Notes under the pieces: model-generated
Database searches by the model: none
The model's input: only the letters and a program-made list of their open reading frames with translations
Told to the model about the DNA's origin: nothing
Translations under genes and position numbers: made by a program
From: Rhodoblastus sp963710275
Lineage (GTDB): Bacteria; Pseudomonadota; Alphaproteobacteria; Rhizobiales; Beijerinckiaceae
DNA: 64,000 bases
Reading direction: 5' to 3'
Assembly (NCBI GenBank): GCA_963710275.1
Contig: CAVPZS010000002.1
Coordinates: 1 to 64,000 of the forward strand
In this document: one piece after another, positions 26,693 to 36,453 of the stretch
How positions within the stretch are numbered: position 1 is the first letter of the stretch
Layout of the letters: the number at the start of each line of letters is the position of its first letter

Positions 26693-27424
26693 TCATTGTT
26701 CGTCTCCCGCGACGCCTTCTCGTTCAAGAAAATTCTGGGCGCCGGCCTGTTCGGCGAAACGTTTGGAGCTGCCCTCGGCCACCGCAGGCGGAAAGCCATT
26801 GACGCAGACTTCGATGACGAAGACCGGCGCATGATCGGGGCCGGAGCGTCCCGCCTGCCGGTAGGAGGGCGGCGGCAGGCCGCGCGCCTGCGCCCATTCC
26901 TGCAAGGCGGTCTTGGGATCGCGCAGGGGACGTCCGGGCGTCAGCATCCTCGCCGAAAAAAACCTTCGCACCAGAACCGCGGCCACGGCAAAGCCGGCGT
27001 CGAGGAAAACCGCGCCGAGAATGGATTCGCAGATGTCGCCGAGGATCGCGGACTTTTTCGCACCGCCGGTCTGAGCCTCGCCTTCGCCGAGCCGCAGGAA
27101 TTCGCCGACGCCCCATGCGCGCGCGACCTCGGCGCAGGTCTCCTTGCGCACCAGGTCGGCGAGGCGGCGCGACAACTCCCCCTCCTCCGCCGCCGGAAAC
27201 GTCTCGTAGAGCATGGCCGACACCGCCAGGCCGAGCACGCGGTCGCCGAGGAACTCCAGCCTCTGGTAGCTGTCGGCGCGCCGCTGCGCCTGCGCCGCCG
27301 GCAAGGCGCTGACATGGGTCAGCGCCCGCTCCAGCAGCGACGCGTCGGCGAAGTCATGGCCGATGCGCGCCTGCAATCCGGCGAGGTCGCCGCGCCTCGC
27401 TTCGGTCGTCTCGTTCAAGGTCAT
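26693..27424 (-). CDS. rnc: Ribonuclease III
   Basis: A 243-aa double-stranded RNA endonuclease for rRNA and mRNA processing. The endonuclease domain has the signature RLEFLGDRVLGL and the metal-binding LGDICESILGAVFLD block. The double-stranded RNA-binding domain follows from about residue 165 (DPKTALQEWAQ). The start overlaps the lepB stop (ATGA), showing coupling. Confidence 0.96.
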   Translation of the reverse strand: MTLNETTEARRGDLAGLQARIGHDFADASLLERALTHVSALPAAQAQRRADSYQRLEFLGDRVLGLAVSAMLYETFPAAEEGELSRRLADLVRKETCAEVARAWGVGEFLRLGEGEAQTGGAKKSAILGDICESILGAVFLDAGFAVAAVLVRRFFSARMLTPGRPLRDPKTALQEWAQARGLPPPSYRQAGRSGPDHAPVFVIEVCVNGFPPAVAEGSSKRFAEQAGAQNFLEREGVAGDEQ

Positions 27425-28269
27425 CTTACAGCATGGAACATGCGGCTCACCCGCAGCGTCTCCGGCCAGCGCCAGAATTCATAGCCCGCGGCGCCGTCGC
27501 CGACCGAGAAGAAGATCACTTCGGCGCGGCCCTCGATATTGTCGAAGGGCACGTAGCCGACGCCCGACTGGTCCGGCGGCACGCGCGAATCGGTGGAATT
27601 GTCGCGATTGTCGCCCATCATGAAATAATGGTTCGGCGGCACGACGAAAGGCCCGGCGTTGTCGTTGAACCCTTCGTCGCCCTGGATCTCGACGATCGTG
27701 TGCTCGACGCCGTTGGGCAGGGTTTCCTTGTAGGTCGGCACCGGGCCGAAATGACCGTAGAGGTCTTCGGTCTGGGCCTTGGCGATGGGCTCGCGCGGCA
27801 CCAGCGCGTCGTTGATGTAGAGGCGGCCGTGCTTCATCTCGATCTTTTCGCCCGGCAGGCCGATCACGCGCTTGATGTAGTCGGTCTCATTGTCGCGCGG
27901 CAGCTTGAACACCACCACGTCGCCGCGCTTGGGCGGCGAGGCGAGAATGCGGCCGTTGAACCAGGGACGGGGAAGCAAGGGCACGTCGGGAAGGCCGATG
28001 ACGCTCAGCGGCAGGGTGAATGTGGGAAAGGAATAGCGGGAATAGCCGTAGGAATATTTCGACACGAACAGATAGTCGCCGATCTCCAGGGTCGGGATCA
28101 TCGAGCCCGAGGGAATGTTGAACGGCTGGAACAGGAAGGTGCGCACCACCAGCGCGATGGCCAGGGCCTGCAGGACCACGGAAATGGTTTCGCCCCACCC
28201 TTCCTCGGATTTGCCGCCCTGCTCGGACTGGTTTTCGCGCGGCGCGGAGTCGCTCATGGATTCGCTCAT
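27421..28269 (-). CDS. lepB: Signal peptidase I
   Basis: A 282-aa membrane-anchored serine protease that removes signal peptides in the periplasm. One N-terminal membrane segment (ISVVLQALAIALVVRTFLF) precedes the catalytic Ser in IPSGSMIPTL. The general-base Lys lies in DYIKRVIGLPGEKIEM, and GDNRDNSTDSR is box E. Two close ATGs are possible (28269 or 28257). It sits in the acpS-lepB-rnc-era operon. Confidence 0.95.
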   Translation of the reverse strand: MSESMSDSAPRENQSEQGGKSEEGWGETISVVLQALAIALVVRTFLFQPFNIPSGSMIPTLEIGDYLFVSKYSYGYSRYSFPTFTLPLSVIGLPDVPLLPRPWFNGRILASPPKRGDVVVFKLPRDNETDYIKRVIGLPGEKIEMKHGRLYINDALVPREPIAKAQTEDLYGHFGPVPTYKETLPNGVEHTIVEIQGDEGFNDNAGPFVVPPNHYFMMGDNRDNSTDSRVPPDQSGVGYVPFDNIEGRAEVIFFSVGDGAAGYEFWRWPETLRVSRMFHAVR

Positions 28270-28342
28270 CTCTTCAATCTCGTCGAATTTGGCGCGTGTT
28301 GTCCCCGTTTTCGCGTGGAAGCGCAAGTCTTGTCGGCTTTTG

Positions 28343-28774
28343 TTACGGCGAATTAAGAATTCGGCCTGCGGGCGCGGGTATGGCCTCGAAAATCACCTGC
28401 GCCTGCGCCAGCGGATATTCATCGGTGAGGGTGAGGTGGATCCTGGCCTCGCAGCCCAGCGGAATCAGGGCCGCGAGCCGCTTGGCGGCGCCGCCGGTGA
28501 GATGCAGGGTCGGCCGCCCCGAGGGCTCGTTGACCACGCCCATGTCGAGCCAGCTCACGCCCTGGCTGATGCCGGTGCCGAGCGCCTTGGCGCAAGCCTC
28601 CTTGGCGGCGAACCGCTTGGCGTAGGTGGACGCCCGGCCTGTCCCCGCCCTGCGGTCGGCCTTGGCCCGCTCGATCTCGGTAAAGCAGCGGCGCGGGAAG
28701 CGCTCGGCGTATTTTTCCAGCATGGTTTCGATGCGCCTGACGTCGCAGAGGTCCATTCCAATGCCGACGATCAT
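28343..28774 (-). CDS. acpS: Holo-[acyl-carrier-protein] synthase
   Basis: A 143-aa enzyme transferring 4'-phosphopantetheine from CoA to acyl carrier protein. IVGIGMDLCDVRRIE carries the metal-binding Asp and RFAAKEACAKALG the catalytic Glu/Lys. Its start overlaps the pdxJ stop (ATGA). Length is slightly above the usual ~130 aa because of a short C-terminal extension. Confidence 0.95.
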   Translation of the reverse strand: MIVGIGMDLCDVRRIETMLEKYAERFPRRCFTEIERAKADRRAGTGRASTYAKRFAAKEACAKALGTGISQGVSWLDMGVVNEPSGRPTLHLTGGAAKRLAALIPLGCEARIHLTLTDEYPLAQAQVIFEAIPAPAGRILNSP

Positions 28775-29544
28775 GCGGCATCCCCGGGATTGGCGGCGGC
28801 GCGACGGCCCTCGTCCATCTCCGCGCGCATCTGCCTGACCGCGGCGTCGAGGCCGACGAACACCGCCTCGCCGATCAGGAAATGGCCGATGTTCAGTTCG
28901 ACGATTTGCGGCAGGCCCGAGATCCGCCGCGCCATGGCGAAGTCGAGGCCGTGGCCGGCGTGGCATTCGATCCCCAGACGCGCCGCCTCGACGGCGCCGA
29001 GGCGCAGGCGCTCGAACTGGCGTTCCGCCTCGGACGCGTCGCCCTCCTCCAGCGCATGGGCCCAGGCGCCGGTGTGCAACTCCACCACCGGCGCCTTGAT
29101 CGAGGCCGACGCCTGGATCGCCGCGATGGAGGGCTCGATGAACAGGGAAACCCCGACGCCTTCGCGCAAAAGCTCGTCGACGAAGGGGACGAGATGGTCA
29201 TGGCCGCCGATCACGTCCAGTCCGCCTTCGGTGGTGCGCTCGGTGCGCTTTTCCGGCACCAGGCAGCAGGCGTGCGGTTTGGTTTTCAAGGCGATGTCGA
29301 GCATCTGCTCGGTCGCCGCCATTTCGAAATTCAGCGGCGCGCCGATGGTCTGCTTGAGCCGCGCCATGTCCTCGTCGCGGATATGGCGGCGATCCTCGCG
29401 CAGATGCGCGGTAATGCCGTCGGCGCCGGCCTTGATCGCCATCTGCGCCGCGCGCAGGGGATCGGGCAGCCGGCCGCCGCGCGCGTTGCGCAAGGTGGCG
29501 ACATGGTCGATGTTTACGCCGAGGCGGAGTTTTGCGATGGGCAT
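28771..29544 (-). CDS. pdxJ: Pyridoxine 5'-phosphate synthase
   Basis: A 257-aa TIM-barrel enzyme that condenses 1-deoxyxylulose 5-phosphate with 3-amino-2-oxopropyl phosphate in vitamin B6 synthesis. Motifs: GVNIDHVATLRNARG near the N-terminus, GADGITAHLREDRRHI, and NIGHFLIGEAVF near the C-terminus. It is the first gene of the pdxJ-acpS-lepB-rnc-era run. The 258 bp upstream contain GC-rich repeats around 29570-29600 and no gene. Confidence 0.95.
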   Translation of the reverse strand: MPIAKLRLGVNIDHVATLRNARGGRLPDPLRAAQMAIKAGADGITAHLREDRRHIRDEDMARLKQTIGAPLNFEMAATEQMLDIALKTKPHACCLVPEKRTERTTEGGLDVIGGHDHLVPFVDELLREGVGVSLFIEPSIAAIQASASIKAPVVELHTGAWAHALEEGDASEAERQFERLRLGAVEAARLGIECHAGHGLDFAMARRISGLPQIVELNIGHFLIGEAVFVGLDAAVRQMRAEMDEGRRAAANPGDAA

Positions 29545-29802
29545 GGGCGGGGCTCTTTTGCGCCCCCTCTCCCCGCTCGTGGCCGCTCGTGGGGAGAAGG
29601 TTGGGTTGACGGGCCCGGAGGGGGGCAATCGTGTTCCCTAACCTACACGTTTTGTCCGCAACATATAGATTCGGCGAGAGGAAAAACTTCGCCGCGAGCG
29701 CCTTGGCGTGAAGCCTCCACGCATGACGGGACATGATCCGCCTTGTCGGTTGCGACTGTCTGCTCGGCGACGCCGTCCCGCGCGCTCCAATGCAGAAACT
29801 TG

Positions 29803-30159
29803 CTATCTATCGCAAGCAGCGCTCACGGCGGCTAACATGGCTTCAACTTCGACGGGTTTATGGAGAAAATCGGTTGCGCCCATTTTCATTGCCCGAAGGA
29901 CAATGGCGGCGGTGGCGGCGCCGCTCATAAAGATAACCGGAAGCGAAAGCCCCAGTTCTTTCATTTTGGCCAATAAATCGAGGCCGGTCATTATCGGCAT
30001 GTGCAAATCGGTCACGACGCAGCCTCGCTCATCGCCGACTCCGTCCAGGAAGCCTTGTGCCGACGCATAGGAATGAACCTGATATCCTTCGACAGACAAC
30101 AGCAGGGAAAGGGAGTGCCGGATTATCGCGTCGTCGTCGATCACATGGACAATCTTCAT
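29803..30159 (-). CDS. Receiver-only response regulator (FixJ-type)
   Basis: A 118-aa receiver domain with no output domain. The acidic pocket (VIDDDA), phosphoacceptor Asp in VVTDLHMP (about residue 51), a conserved Ser in FMSGAA and a Lys in LHKPVEVE are all present. It probably works as a phosphate sink or by binding a partner. No kinase gene is adjacent. Confidence 0.85.
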   Translation of the reverse strand: MKIVHVIDDDAIIRHSLSLLLSVEGYQVHSYASAQGFLDGVGDERGCVVTDLHMPIMTGLDLLAKMKELGLSLPVIFMSGAATAAIVLRAMKMGATDFLHKPVEVEAMLAAVSAACDR

Positions 30160-30338
30160 GAAATGTTTCCGCGTAAGTGTTTTTCGTCACTTTCCTGACC
30201 AAAAGTCAGCAACGATTAGTTGAAGGTGGGCGCTTTTGGCAGACCCCGAAGCAATTGGCTTCGGCCCAGTAAAGACTCAAATGGTCGATCGTCACGAGGA
30301 TCCGCTGTCGCGCCATTTCTCCCTACGTAAAAAATGCG

Positions 30339-30575
30339 TCAGCTCGCTTTGGCTTTTTCATGCTCAGTCCGAATTGCGGCGACGGCATCGTCCAAGGCGA
30401 AATGAGCGCGCTGAAAAAGATGGAAAATTTGATTGAACCGCTCTTGGCCGATTGCTTCGCATCCGACCACAGAGCCAGTTGAATAGTCGCTGAAGGCGAA
30501 AAATAGCTCAATCTGCGCGCGCTCCATTGCCCCGATGCAATCCTGCCAACCGCGATTTTTTGTTTTGCCTGACAT
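30339..30575 (-). CDS. Small uncharacterised protein
   Basis: A 78-aa protein (86 aa if the upstream ATG at 30599 is used) with no signal or membrane segment: MSGKTKNRGWQDCIGAMERA at the start, a helix ending in EHEKAKAS. I do not recognise it. It is divergent from the AraC-family gene across a 150-bp gap with a palindrome, so it could be that regulator's target. Confidence 0.5.
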   Translation of the reverse strand: MSGKTKNRGWQDCIGAMERAQIELFFAFSDYSTGSVVGCEAIGQERFNQIFHLFQRAHFALDDAVAAIRTEHEKAKAS

Positions 30576-30630
30576 TTTATCCGTTTGCCCCTGCTCCATT
30601 TTTCAACTTAAGGGTGCGGAACATATAAAA

Positions 30631-30663
30631 TTGACATGCCCGACACTTGGCATTGGATGCCAA
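30631..30663 (+). promoter_or_regulatory. Promoter element and palindromic operator before AraC-family gene
   Basis: TTGACA at 30631-30636 is followed by TTGGCAT-TGG-ATGCCAA (30647-30663), a perfect 7-bp inverted repeat, in the divergent intergenic region. The position fits an operator for the divergent pair. No convincing -10 is visible. Confidence 0.45.
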
Positions 30664-30725
30664 GCTGTGGCACAAGTTGCATGGTGCAGTCATGAGGCCT
30701 TCGTCTTTTGAGCTAGGTCATTTCC

Positions 30726-31757
30726 ATGACGAATGACGCAAAAATCGTGGCCTCTTGCCTTCTGGCAATGCCGGCTTTCCTTCTTCGTTATGGGTTGGAT
30801 TTCATCGATCTGTGCGGCAGGGTCGGGATAGATCCGGCGAGCGCGGATTCCGTTGATGGTTTTGTGCCGCTCAAGTCATTTGTCGCGCTTTTGGCGCTTT
30901 GCGCGGCGGAGACAGGCGATCAGGCCTTCGGCATTCGCTACGCAACGGACGCGCAACCGAACCCCGTCGGGTTGTTCTACCATCTGAGCGCAAGCGTGCC
31001 GACCTTGGGGGAGGCCATTGAGGCGCGCATTTGTTATTCCAGCGCGATCGTCACGGGCTATCGGCTCGATTTCGCGATCGAGGGCGACGAGGCCTCGCTC
31101 ACCTGGCTCTATCCCGATGGCCTTGGCGACAGAACACAATATAGCGAATATGCCGCCGCTTTCGTGGTGGAGCGAATTCGGAAGTTGGCTGACCACGGCT
31201 GGAACCCTCGCGCGGTCTGGTTCGACCATTCACCGACCGGGGCGCGGGCGGAATGCAGGCGGCTCTTCCGATCTCAGGTCCTCTACGACAAGCCGGCGAC
31301 CAAAATTCTGTTTGACGCAGCTACTTTGGAATGGAAACTTCCCAACGCGAATAAACAATTGGCAGATTTGCTGAAAGCCGCATTGAAGGCGACAGCGCCG
31401 AGTAGCAAAACCGAAACGGTCTTCATCGAGAGGGCGTATTCTGCAGCAGCAAAACTGCTTCGATCTGAAACGCTAGACATTGATACGCTCGGAAAGGAGC
31501 TTGGTCTTTCCCGTAGAACGTTGCAGCGGCGTTTGGACGAAAACGCCACGTCCTTTCGCGCGCTGGTTTCGAACGTCCAGAAACGCCTCGGGCATTACCT
31601 TCTGCTCCAAACCGATCTAAATCTTACGGAGATCGCCTTCGCGCTTGGCTTTTCCGACTCCAGCAGTTTTTCTCGGGCCGCCAAAAATTGGTACGGGCAG
31701 GCGCCCAGTGAATTAAGGGCGAAGAACCGCAATCAGCAGCAAAAGGCCACATCGTAA
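30726..31757 (+). CDS. AraC-family transcriptional regulator
   Basis: A 343-aa regulator. The N-terminal ~190 residues resemble the arabinose-binding-like (PF12625-type) domain of OruR/ArgR-like AraC proteins. The C-terminal double helix-turn-helix has ETLDIDTLGKELGLSRRTLQRR and LNLTEIAFALGFSDSSSFSRA. The ligand is unknown. It is divergent from a small gene and convergent with rsh, with a hairpin between. Confidence 0.88.
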   Translation: MTNDAKIVASCLLAMPAFLLRYGLDFIDLCGRVGIDPASADSVDGFVPLKSFVALLALCAAETGDQAFGIRYATDAQPNPVGLFYHLSASVPTLGEAIEARICYSSAIVTGYRLDFAIEGDEASLTWLYPDGLGDRTQYSEYAAAFVVERIRKLADHGWNPRAVWFDHSPTGARAECRRLFRSQVLYDKPATKILFDAATLEWKLPNANKQLADLLKAALKATAPSSKTETVFIERAYSAAAKLLRSETLDIDTLGKELGLSRRTLQRRLDENATSFRALVSNVQKRLGHYLLLQTDLNLTEIAFALGFSDSSSFSRAAKNWYGQAPSELRAKNRNQQQKATS

Positions 31758-31774
31758 TATGTGCGGTGAACGCT

Positions 31775-31794
31775 CAGGCCGCCAAGACGGCCTG
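31775..31794. terminator. Hairpin between convergent AraC-family gene and rsh
   Basis: CAGGCCG and CGGCCTG form a perfect 7-bp stem with a 6-nt loop, in the 77-bp gap between convergent genes. A bidirectional terminator is likely, though the T-runs are weak. Confidence 0.5.
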
Positions 31795-31834
31795 GCTTAA
31801 TCAAAAATATCTCCACCAAACCCGGAGCGATCGC

Positions 31835-34035
31835 TCAGCCGATCACCCTTTCGACCTTGTTGACGATCGGCAGGGCGCGCAGGCGCGACACGACGTCGGT
31901 GAGATGCTTCAGGTCGAAAACCTGGATCTCCAGGATCATCTCGCGGAAGTCCGGCGACTTCTTGTTGAACTTCACGTCGTCGATATTGGCGCCGTGCTCG
32001 CCGATCAGGCTCGCGACCGCGCCCAGGCTGCCCGGTTCGTTGATCGCCGCGACGACGATCTTGGCCGGGAAAAGCTCGCGCGCCTCGTCCACGTCCCAGC
32101 GCACGTCGAGCCAGCGCTCCGGCTGGTCGTCGAAGGCGGCGAGCGCCGGGGACTGGATCGGATAGACGGTGATCCCCTCCCCGGGGGTCATGATGCCGAC
32201 GATGCGGTCGCCCGGCACTGCGCCGCCATTGGGCGCGAAGGACACCGGCAGGTCGCCGCGCATGCCGCGGATCGGCAGGGCCTGGACGCCGGGCACCTTG
32301 AACTGCATGCCCGTTCCCTTGCCAATTCCGAACCAGCCTGGATCGGATGGATTGGCGGGACTGGCGGGCATGCTGGAGGCGCCTTTGCGCTCCTCCTTGA
32401 AATCCGGATAGACCGCCTTGACCACGTCGCCGGAAAACATCTCCCCGCGCCCGACCGCCGCCAGCACGTCCTCGATGGTGGCGCGGGCAAGCCGCGGCAA
32501 GGCCTGCCGCAGCTTGTCTTCCGAGAACTTCTTGGCGCCGCGCTCGAAGGCGCGCAGCACGATCTGGCGGCCGAGCCCGGCATATTGCGCCCGCACCGCG
32601 TCGCGGCTGGCGCGGCGGATCGCCGAGCGCGCCTTGCCGGTGACGGCGATGGATTCCCATGCCGCCGGCGGCGTCTGGCCCTCGGCGCGCACGATCTCGA
32701 CCTCGTCGCCATTGGCGAGCGGCGCCAGCAGCGGCGAGAGCCGGCCGTTGATCTTCACCCCCACCGCCGAATTGCCGACGCTGGTGTGCACCGCATAGGC
32801 GAAGTCGATGGCGGTGGCGCCGCGCGGCAGCGCGATCAGCCGGCCCTTCGGCGTGAAGCAGAACACCTGGTCATGGAACAGCTCCAGCCGCGTATGCTCC
32901 AGGAACTCTTCGGGATTGTCGCCGTCCGCCAGCAGGTCGATGGTGCGCTTCAGCCATTGATAGGCGTTGCTCTCGTGCGAGAGCACCGGCGCGGGCGCGT
33001 CGCGGCCGTCCTTGTAGAGCGCATGGGCCGCGATGCCGTGGCGGGCGATCTCGTGCATTTCGCGGGTGCGGACCTGCAATTCGACGCGCTGGCGGCCGGG
33101 GCCGACGACCGTGGTGTGGATGGAGCGGTAATCGTTCTGCTTGGGCGTCGAAATATAATCCTTGAAGCGGCCGGGCACCGCCGGCCATTTGGTATGCACC
33201 ACGCCGATGACGCGGTAGCATTCGTCGGGGCTTCTCGACGACGACGCGAAAGCCGAAGATATCGGACAATTGCTCGAAGGCGACGGACTTGCGCTCCATC
33301 TTGCTCCAGACCGAATAGGGCTGCTTCTGGCGTCCGCGCACGATGGCCTCGATGCCGCGCGAGCGACAGCTCCTGCGTCAGCTCGTTTTCGATGGTCGCG
33401 ATCAGCTCCTTGTTCTTGTCGCGCAGGTCCGAGAGCCGCGTCGAAACCATGGCGAAGGCTTCGGGCATCATGTATTTGAACGACAGGTTTTCCAGCTCGT
33501 CACGCAGGCTCTGCATGCCCATGCGGCCGGCGAGCGGCGCATAGATGTCCAGCGTCTCCTCGGCGATGCGGGCGCGCTTTTCCGGCGAGACGAAATGCAG
33601 CGTGCGCATGTTGTGCAGGCGGTCGGCCAGTTTCACCAGCAGCACGCGCACGTCTTCGGCGATGGCCAGCAGCAGCTTGCGAAAATTTTCCGCCTGGGCG
33701 GCGCGCTTGGAGACGAGGTCCAGTTTTTTCAGCTTGGTCAGGCCGTCGACCAGGCTGCCGATCTCCGGCCCGAACAGGGTGTCGATTTCCGCGCGGGTCG
33801 CGCCCGTGTCCTCGATCGTGTCGTGCAGCACGGCGGCGACGATGGTCGCGTCGTCGAGCCTCATCTCGGTCAGGATCGCCGCCACTTCCAGCGGATGGGT
33901 GAAATAGGGATCGCCGGAGGCGCGTTTCTGCGCGCCATGCGCGCGCATGGCGTAGACATAGGCGCGATTGAGCAGGTCTTCGTCGGTATGCGGGTTATAT
34001 TTTCGAACGCGATCGACGAGTTCGTATTGCCGCAT
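31835..34035 (-). CDS. rsh: Bifunctional (p)ppGpp synthetase/hydrolase (Rsh), two frame breaks
   Basis: Controls the stringent response by making and degrading (p)ppGpp. In order: HD hydrolase domain (AAVLHDTIEDTGA, LADRLHNMRTL), synthetase domain (GRFKDYISTPKQNDYRSIHT, with the RFKD form of bifunctional enzymes), TGS (VFCFTPKGRLIALPRGATA) and a C-terminal ACT domain. Two apparent single-base insertions lie near 33230 (extra C in AAGCCCCGAC) and 33363. Without them the protein is about 732 aa, the normal size. It lies downstream of rpoZ, the usual spoT/rsh locus. Confidence 0.93.
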
Positions 34036-34152
34036 CATGCTTGCAAGCTTCCATGGGGACTGCGAGGGGAGCCCCGAAAGGGCGTTTCCTCACTATCGAC
34101 GCCGCCGCCGGCATTCAGCAAGTGCGCAGCATGCGAAACGGCGGCAAAACGA

Positions 34153-34183
34153 AAGCGGGGCCGCGTCCCGCGCGGCCCCGCTT
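34153..34183 (-). terminator. Terminator between rpoZ and rsh
   Basis: AAGCGGGGCCGC and GCGGCCCCGCTT form a perfect 12-bp stem with a short loop. On the minus strand it is followed by TCGTTTTG. It probably terminates rpoZ, so rsh would need its own promoter or read-through. Confidence 0.7.
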
Positions 34184-34228
34184 GTGATCCAGATGCAGCG
34201 GCCGCGAGGCCGAAACCAATTCCCGACC

Positions 34229-34613
34229 TTATTCCGAATCGTCTTCGGTTTCGGCCGGCGGGCACGAGACCCTCGAGGCCGCGCAAAAGATCTTCCTCGG
34301 TCATGCGGTCGAACTGCACGTCGCCCGAGAGGTCGCTGGTCGGCGTGACCAGGGCCGGCACGACTTCCGTCTCCGGCTCGTCGACCTCGACATGCTTTTG
34401 CAGCGAATGGATGAAATCCTCGCGCAGGTCGTCCGGCTGGATGGTCGAATCGGCGATTTCGCGCAGGGCGACGACGGGATTCTTGTCGTTGTCGCGCGGA
34501 ACGCTGATCTGCGAGCCGGACGAAATCATCCGGGCGCGATGGCTGGCCAGCAGCACGAGATCGAACCGGTTATCGACCTTGTCAATGCAATCTTCGACGG
34601 TGACGCGCGCCAT
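34229..34613 (-). CDS. rpoZ: RNA polymerase omega subunit, one frame break
   Basis: The omega subunit helps assemble RNA polymerase by binding beta-prime. MARVTVEDCIDKVDNRFDLV and LLASHRARMISSG are the family hallmarks. An apparent extra C near 34268 shifts the frame; removing it gives a 127-aa protein ending in ETEDDSE, the usual alphaproteobacterial type. AAAGGAG precedes the start. Confidence 0.93.
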
Positions 34614-34963
34614 TCGGCCTCACTCCTTTTACAAGCCGTCCATAAGGGAATCGCGCCTTGTTAGCGAATTTATCCGACCAAGGCAAGCCGCCTGCTGTGC
34701 GGGGCCGCCAACGCGAAAGCCGCAAAACCGACGTCTTTCGATCATAATATTCACTAAAGGTTAGCGTTAAAATAAAGCGATCGATTTGCCCTAAGGTGAT
34801 GACAGATAAAAGAAATTGACGAAACCGAGGCGCGGCGCCAAATTCGTTGCGGGTTGAGTTCCGGACCGCTGTCTTGGGTGGCCACGAGCCCAAGCCTATA
34901 TTCACTTGCAAAGGTCGACGAACCGACTGATTCATAAAATGCAACCTTGATTTCGACGCGAGT
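34614..34963. other. Intergenic region between divergent rpoZ and the NYN gene
   Basis: About 350 bp with no supported gene, more AT-rich than the flanks. It should hold the rpoZ promoter; a TTGTTA-like element lies near 34660 on the minus strand, but I cannot define the site. The right end leads into the NYN gene promoter. Confidence 0.4.
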
Positions 34964-34991
34964 TTGATATAAATCAGATCACACTTATGAT
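34964..34991 (+). promoter_or_regulatory. Promoter of the NYN gene with an overlapping FNR/FixK-like box
   Basis: TTGATA (34964-34969) and TATGAT (34986-34991) are separated by 16 bp, a good housekeeping promoter. The first element is also the left half of TTGAT-ATAA-ATCAG, close to the FNR/FixK consensus TTGAT-N4-ATCAA. A regulator bound there would cover the -35, so oxygen-linked repression is conceivable. Chance match is also possible. Confidence 0.45.
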
Positions 34992-35043
34992 TATCGCGCC
35001 TCATGGACGATCGCGCGCAGACAATCGGAAACGGAAAGACATA

Positions 35044-35664
35044 ATGGCCGACCCGGAACGCATCGCTCTCTTTATTGATGGCGCAAATTTGTATGCAACT
35101 GCGAAATCGCTTGGCTTCGACATTGATTACAAGCGTCTCCTGAAGGAATTCCAATCCAAGGGCCGTTTGCTGCGCGCCTTTTATTATACGGCTCTGGTCG
35201 AGGACCAGGAATATTCGTCCATCCGTCCGCTGATCGACTGGCTCGACTATAATGGCTACGCCGTCGTCACCAAGCCGGCCAAGGAGTTCGTCGACGCGCT
35301 TGGCCGCCGCAAGGTCAAGGGCAACATGGACATCGAACTCGCGGTGGACGCCATGGAAATGGCCGACCACATCGACCACATGGTGCTGTTCTCGGGCGAC
35401 GGCGACTTCCGCTCGCTGGTCGAGGCGGTTCAGCGCAAGGGCGTGCGCGTGTCGGTGATGTCGACCATCACCACCCAGCCGCCGATGGTGGCCGACGAAT
35501 TGCGCCGCCAAGCCGACGAATTCGTCGATCTCGTCCATCTGGTCAACAAGATCGGCCGCGATCCCAGCGATCGCACCGACCGTTTGCAGCGTTTTCAGGA
35601 ACGCCGCCCGGCCGCGCCGGTGACCACCTGCCGCATGACGCGCGTCGGTCGACGACGAGAGTGA
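35044..35664 (+). CDS. NYN-domain protein (LabA/DUF88 family)
   Basis: A 206-aa protein with a PIN-like NYN ribonuclease domain: ALFIDGANLYATAKSLG (first acidic cluster), GNMDIELAVDAMEM and HMVLFSGDGDFRSLVEAVQRKG carry the conserved acidic residues. NYN proteins are predicted RNases; in many alphaproteobacteria one sits next to rpoZ, as here. The extreme C-terminus is rich in Arg and may be affected by a frame error. Confidence 0.88.
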   Translation: MADPERIALFIDGANLYATAKSLGFDIDYKRLLKEFQSKGRLLRAFYYTALVEDQEYSSIRPLIDWLDYNGYAVVTKPAKEFVDALGRRKVKGNMDIELAVDAMEMADHIDHMVLFSGDGDFRSLVEAVQRKGVRVSVMSTITTQPPMVADELRRQADEFVDLVHLVNKIGRDPSDRTDRLQRFQERRPAAPVTTCRMTRVGRRRE

Positions 35665-35744
35665 ATGCCGAAAGTCCCCGATTGGAACGATTCTTCGCGC
35701 GGAAGCGCCCTCTTCCGCGCGAAATTTTTTTACGGGCTGGCCGA

Positions 35745-36453
35745 GTGACCGAAGCTTGCAGCCATCCGACCCCCGCGCCGTCCAACCTTGTCGCCCGCCC
35801 TTGCGCCGGACAGAGATTGCGGCCTTTGCCCGCGCCTCGCCGAGTTCCGCGCGGCCAATCGCCTGGCCTTGCCCGGCGGCCATAATGCGCCGGTGGCGAG
35901 CTTTGGCGCCGCTCGACGCCAGCCTGCTGATTCTCGGCCTTGCGCCCGGCCTGCACGGCGCCAACTTCACCGGACGGCCCTTTACCGGCGACTGGGCCGG
36001 CGACATGCTCTATCCCGCCCTGCTCCGCTTCGGATTCGCCTCCGGCGCCTATTGCGAACGCGCCGACGATGGTTTGCATCTAAACAATTGCCGAATTTCC
36101 AACGCAGTGCGCTGCGTGCCGCCGCAGAACAAGCCAACGACGCAGGAGATCGCGACCTGCCGCGATTTTCTCGTCGAGGAGATCGCGAGCCATGCCGAAT
36201 CTGCGCGCGCTGCTTTGTCTCGGCCGAATCGCCCATGACAGCGCGGTGAAGCTGCTCGGCGAGAAAGCGAAATCCTGCCCCTTCGCCCATGGCGCGGCGC
36301 ATGCGATCGAGGCCCGCAGACTGACGCTTTACGACAGCTATCATTGCTCCCGCTACAACACCAATACCGGCGTATTGACGCAGGCCAATGTTCGACAGCG
36401 TCTTCGCCAGGATCAGAAGCGATTTGAGCGCGCCCGTCATTTCGCGTCCCTGA
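35745..36453 (+). CDS. Family 5 uracil-DNA glycosylase (UdgB type), four frame breaks
   Basis: Removes uracil and other deaminated bases from DNA. Pieces in successive frames give CGLCPRLAEFR (Fe-S or zinc Cys pair), GLAPGLHGAN with GRPFTGDWAG (motif 1), ISNAVRCVPPQNKP, and SYHCSRYNTNTG (motif 3), the pattern of family 5. Four apparent single-base insertions near 35801, 35910, 36190 and 36387 break the frame. Correcting them yields about 234 aa from a GTG start to a TGA. The 3' end overlaps the convergent phosphatase gene by 17 bp. Confidence 0.85.
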
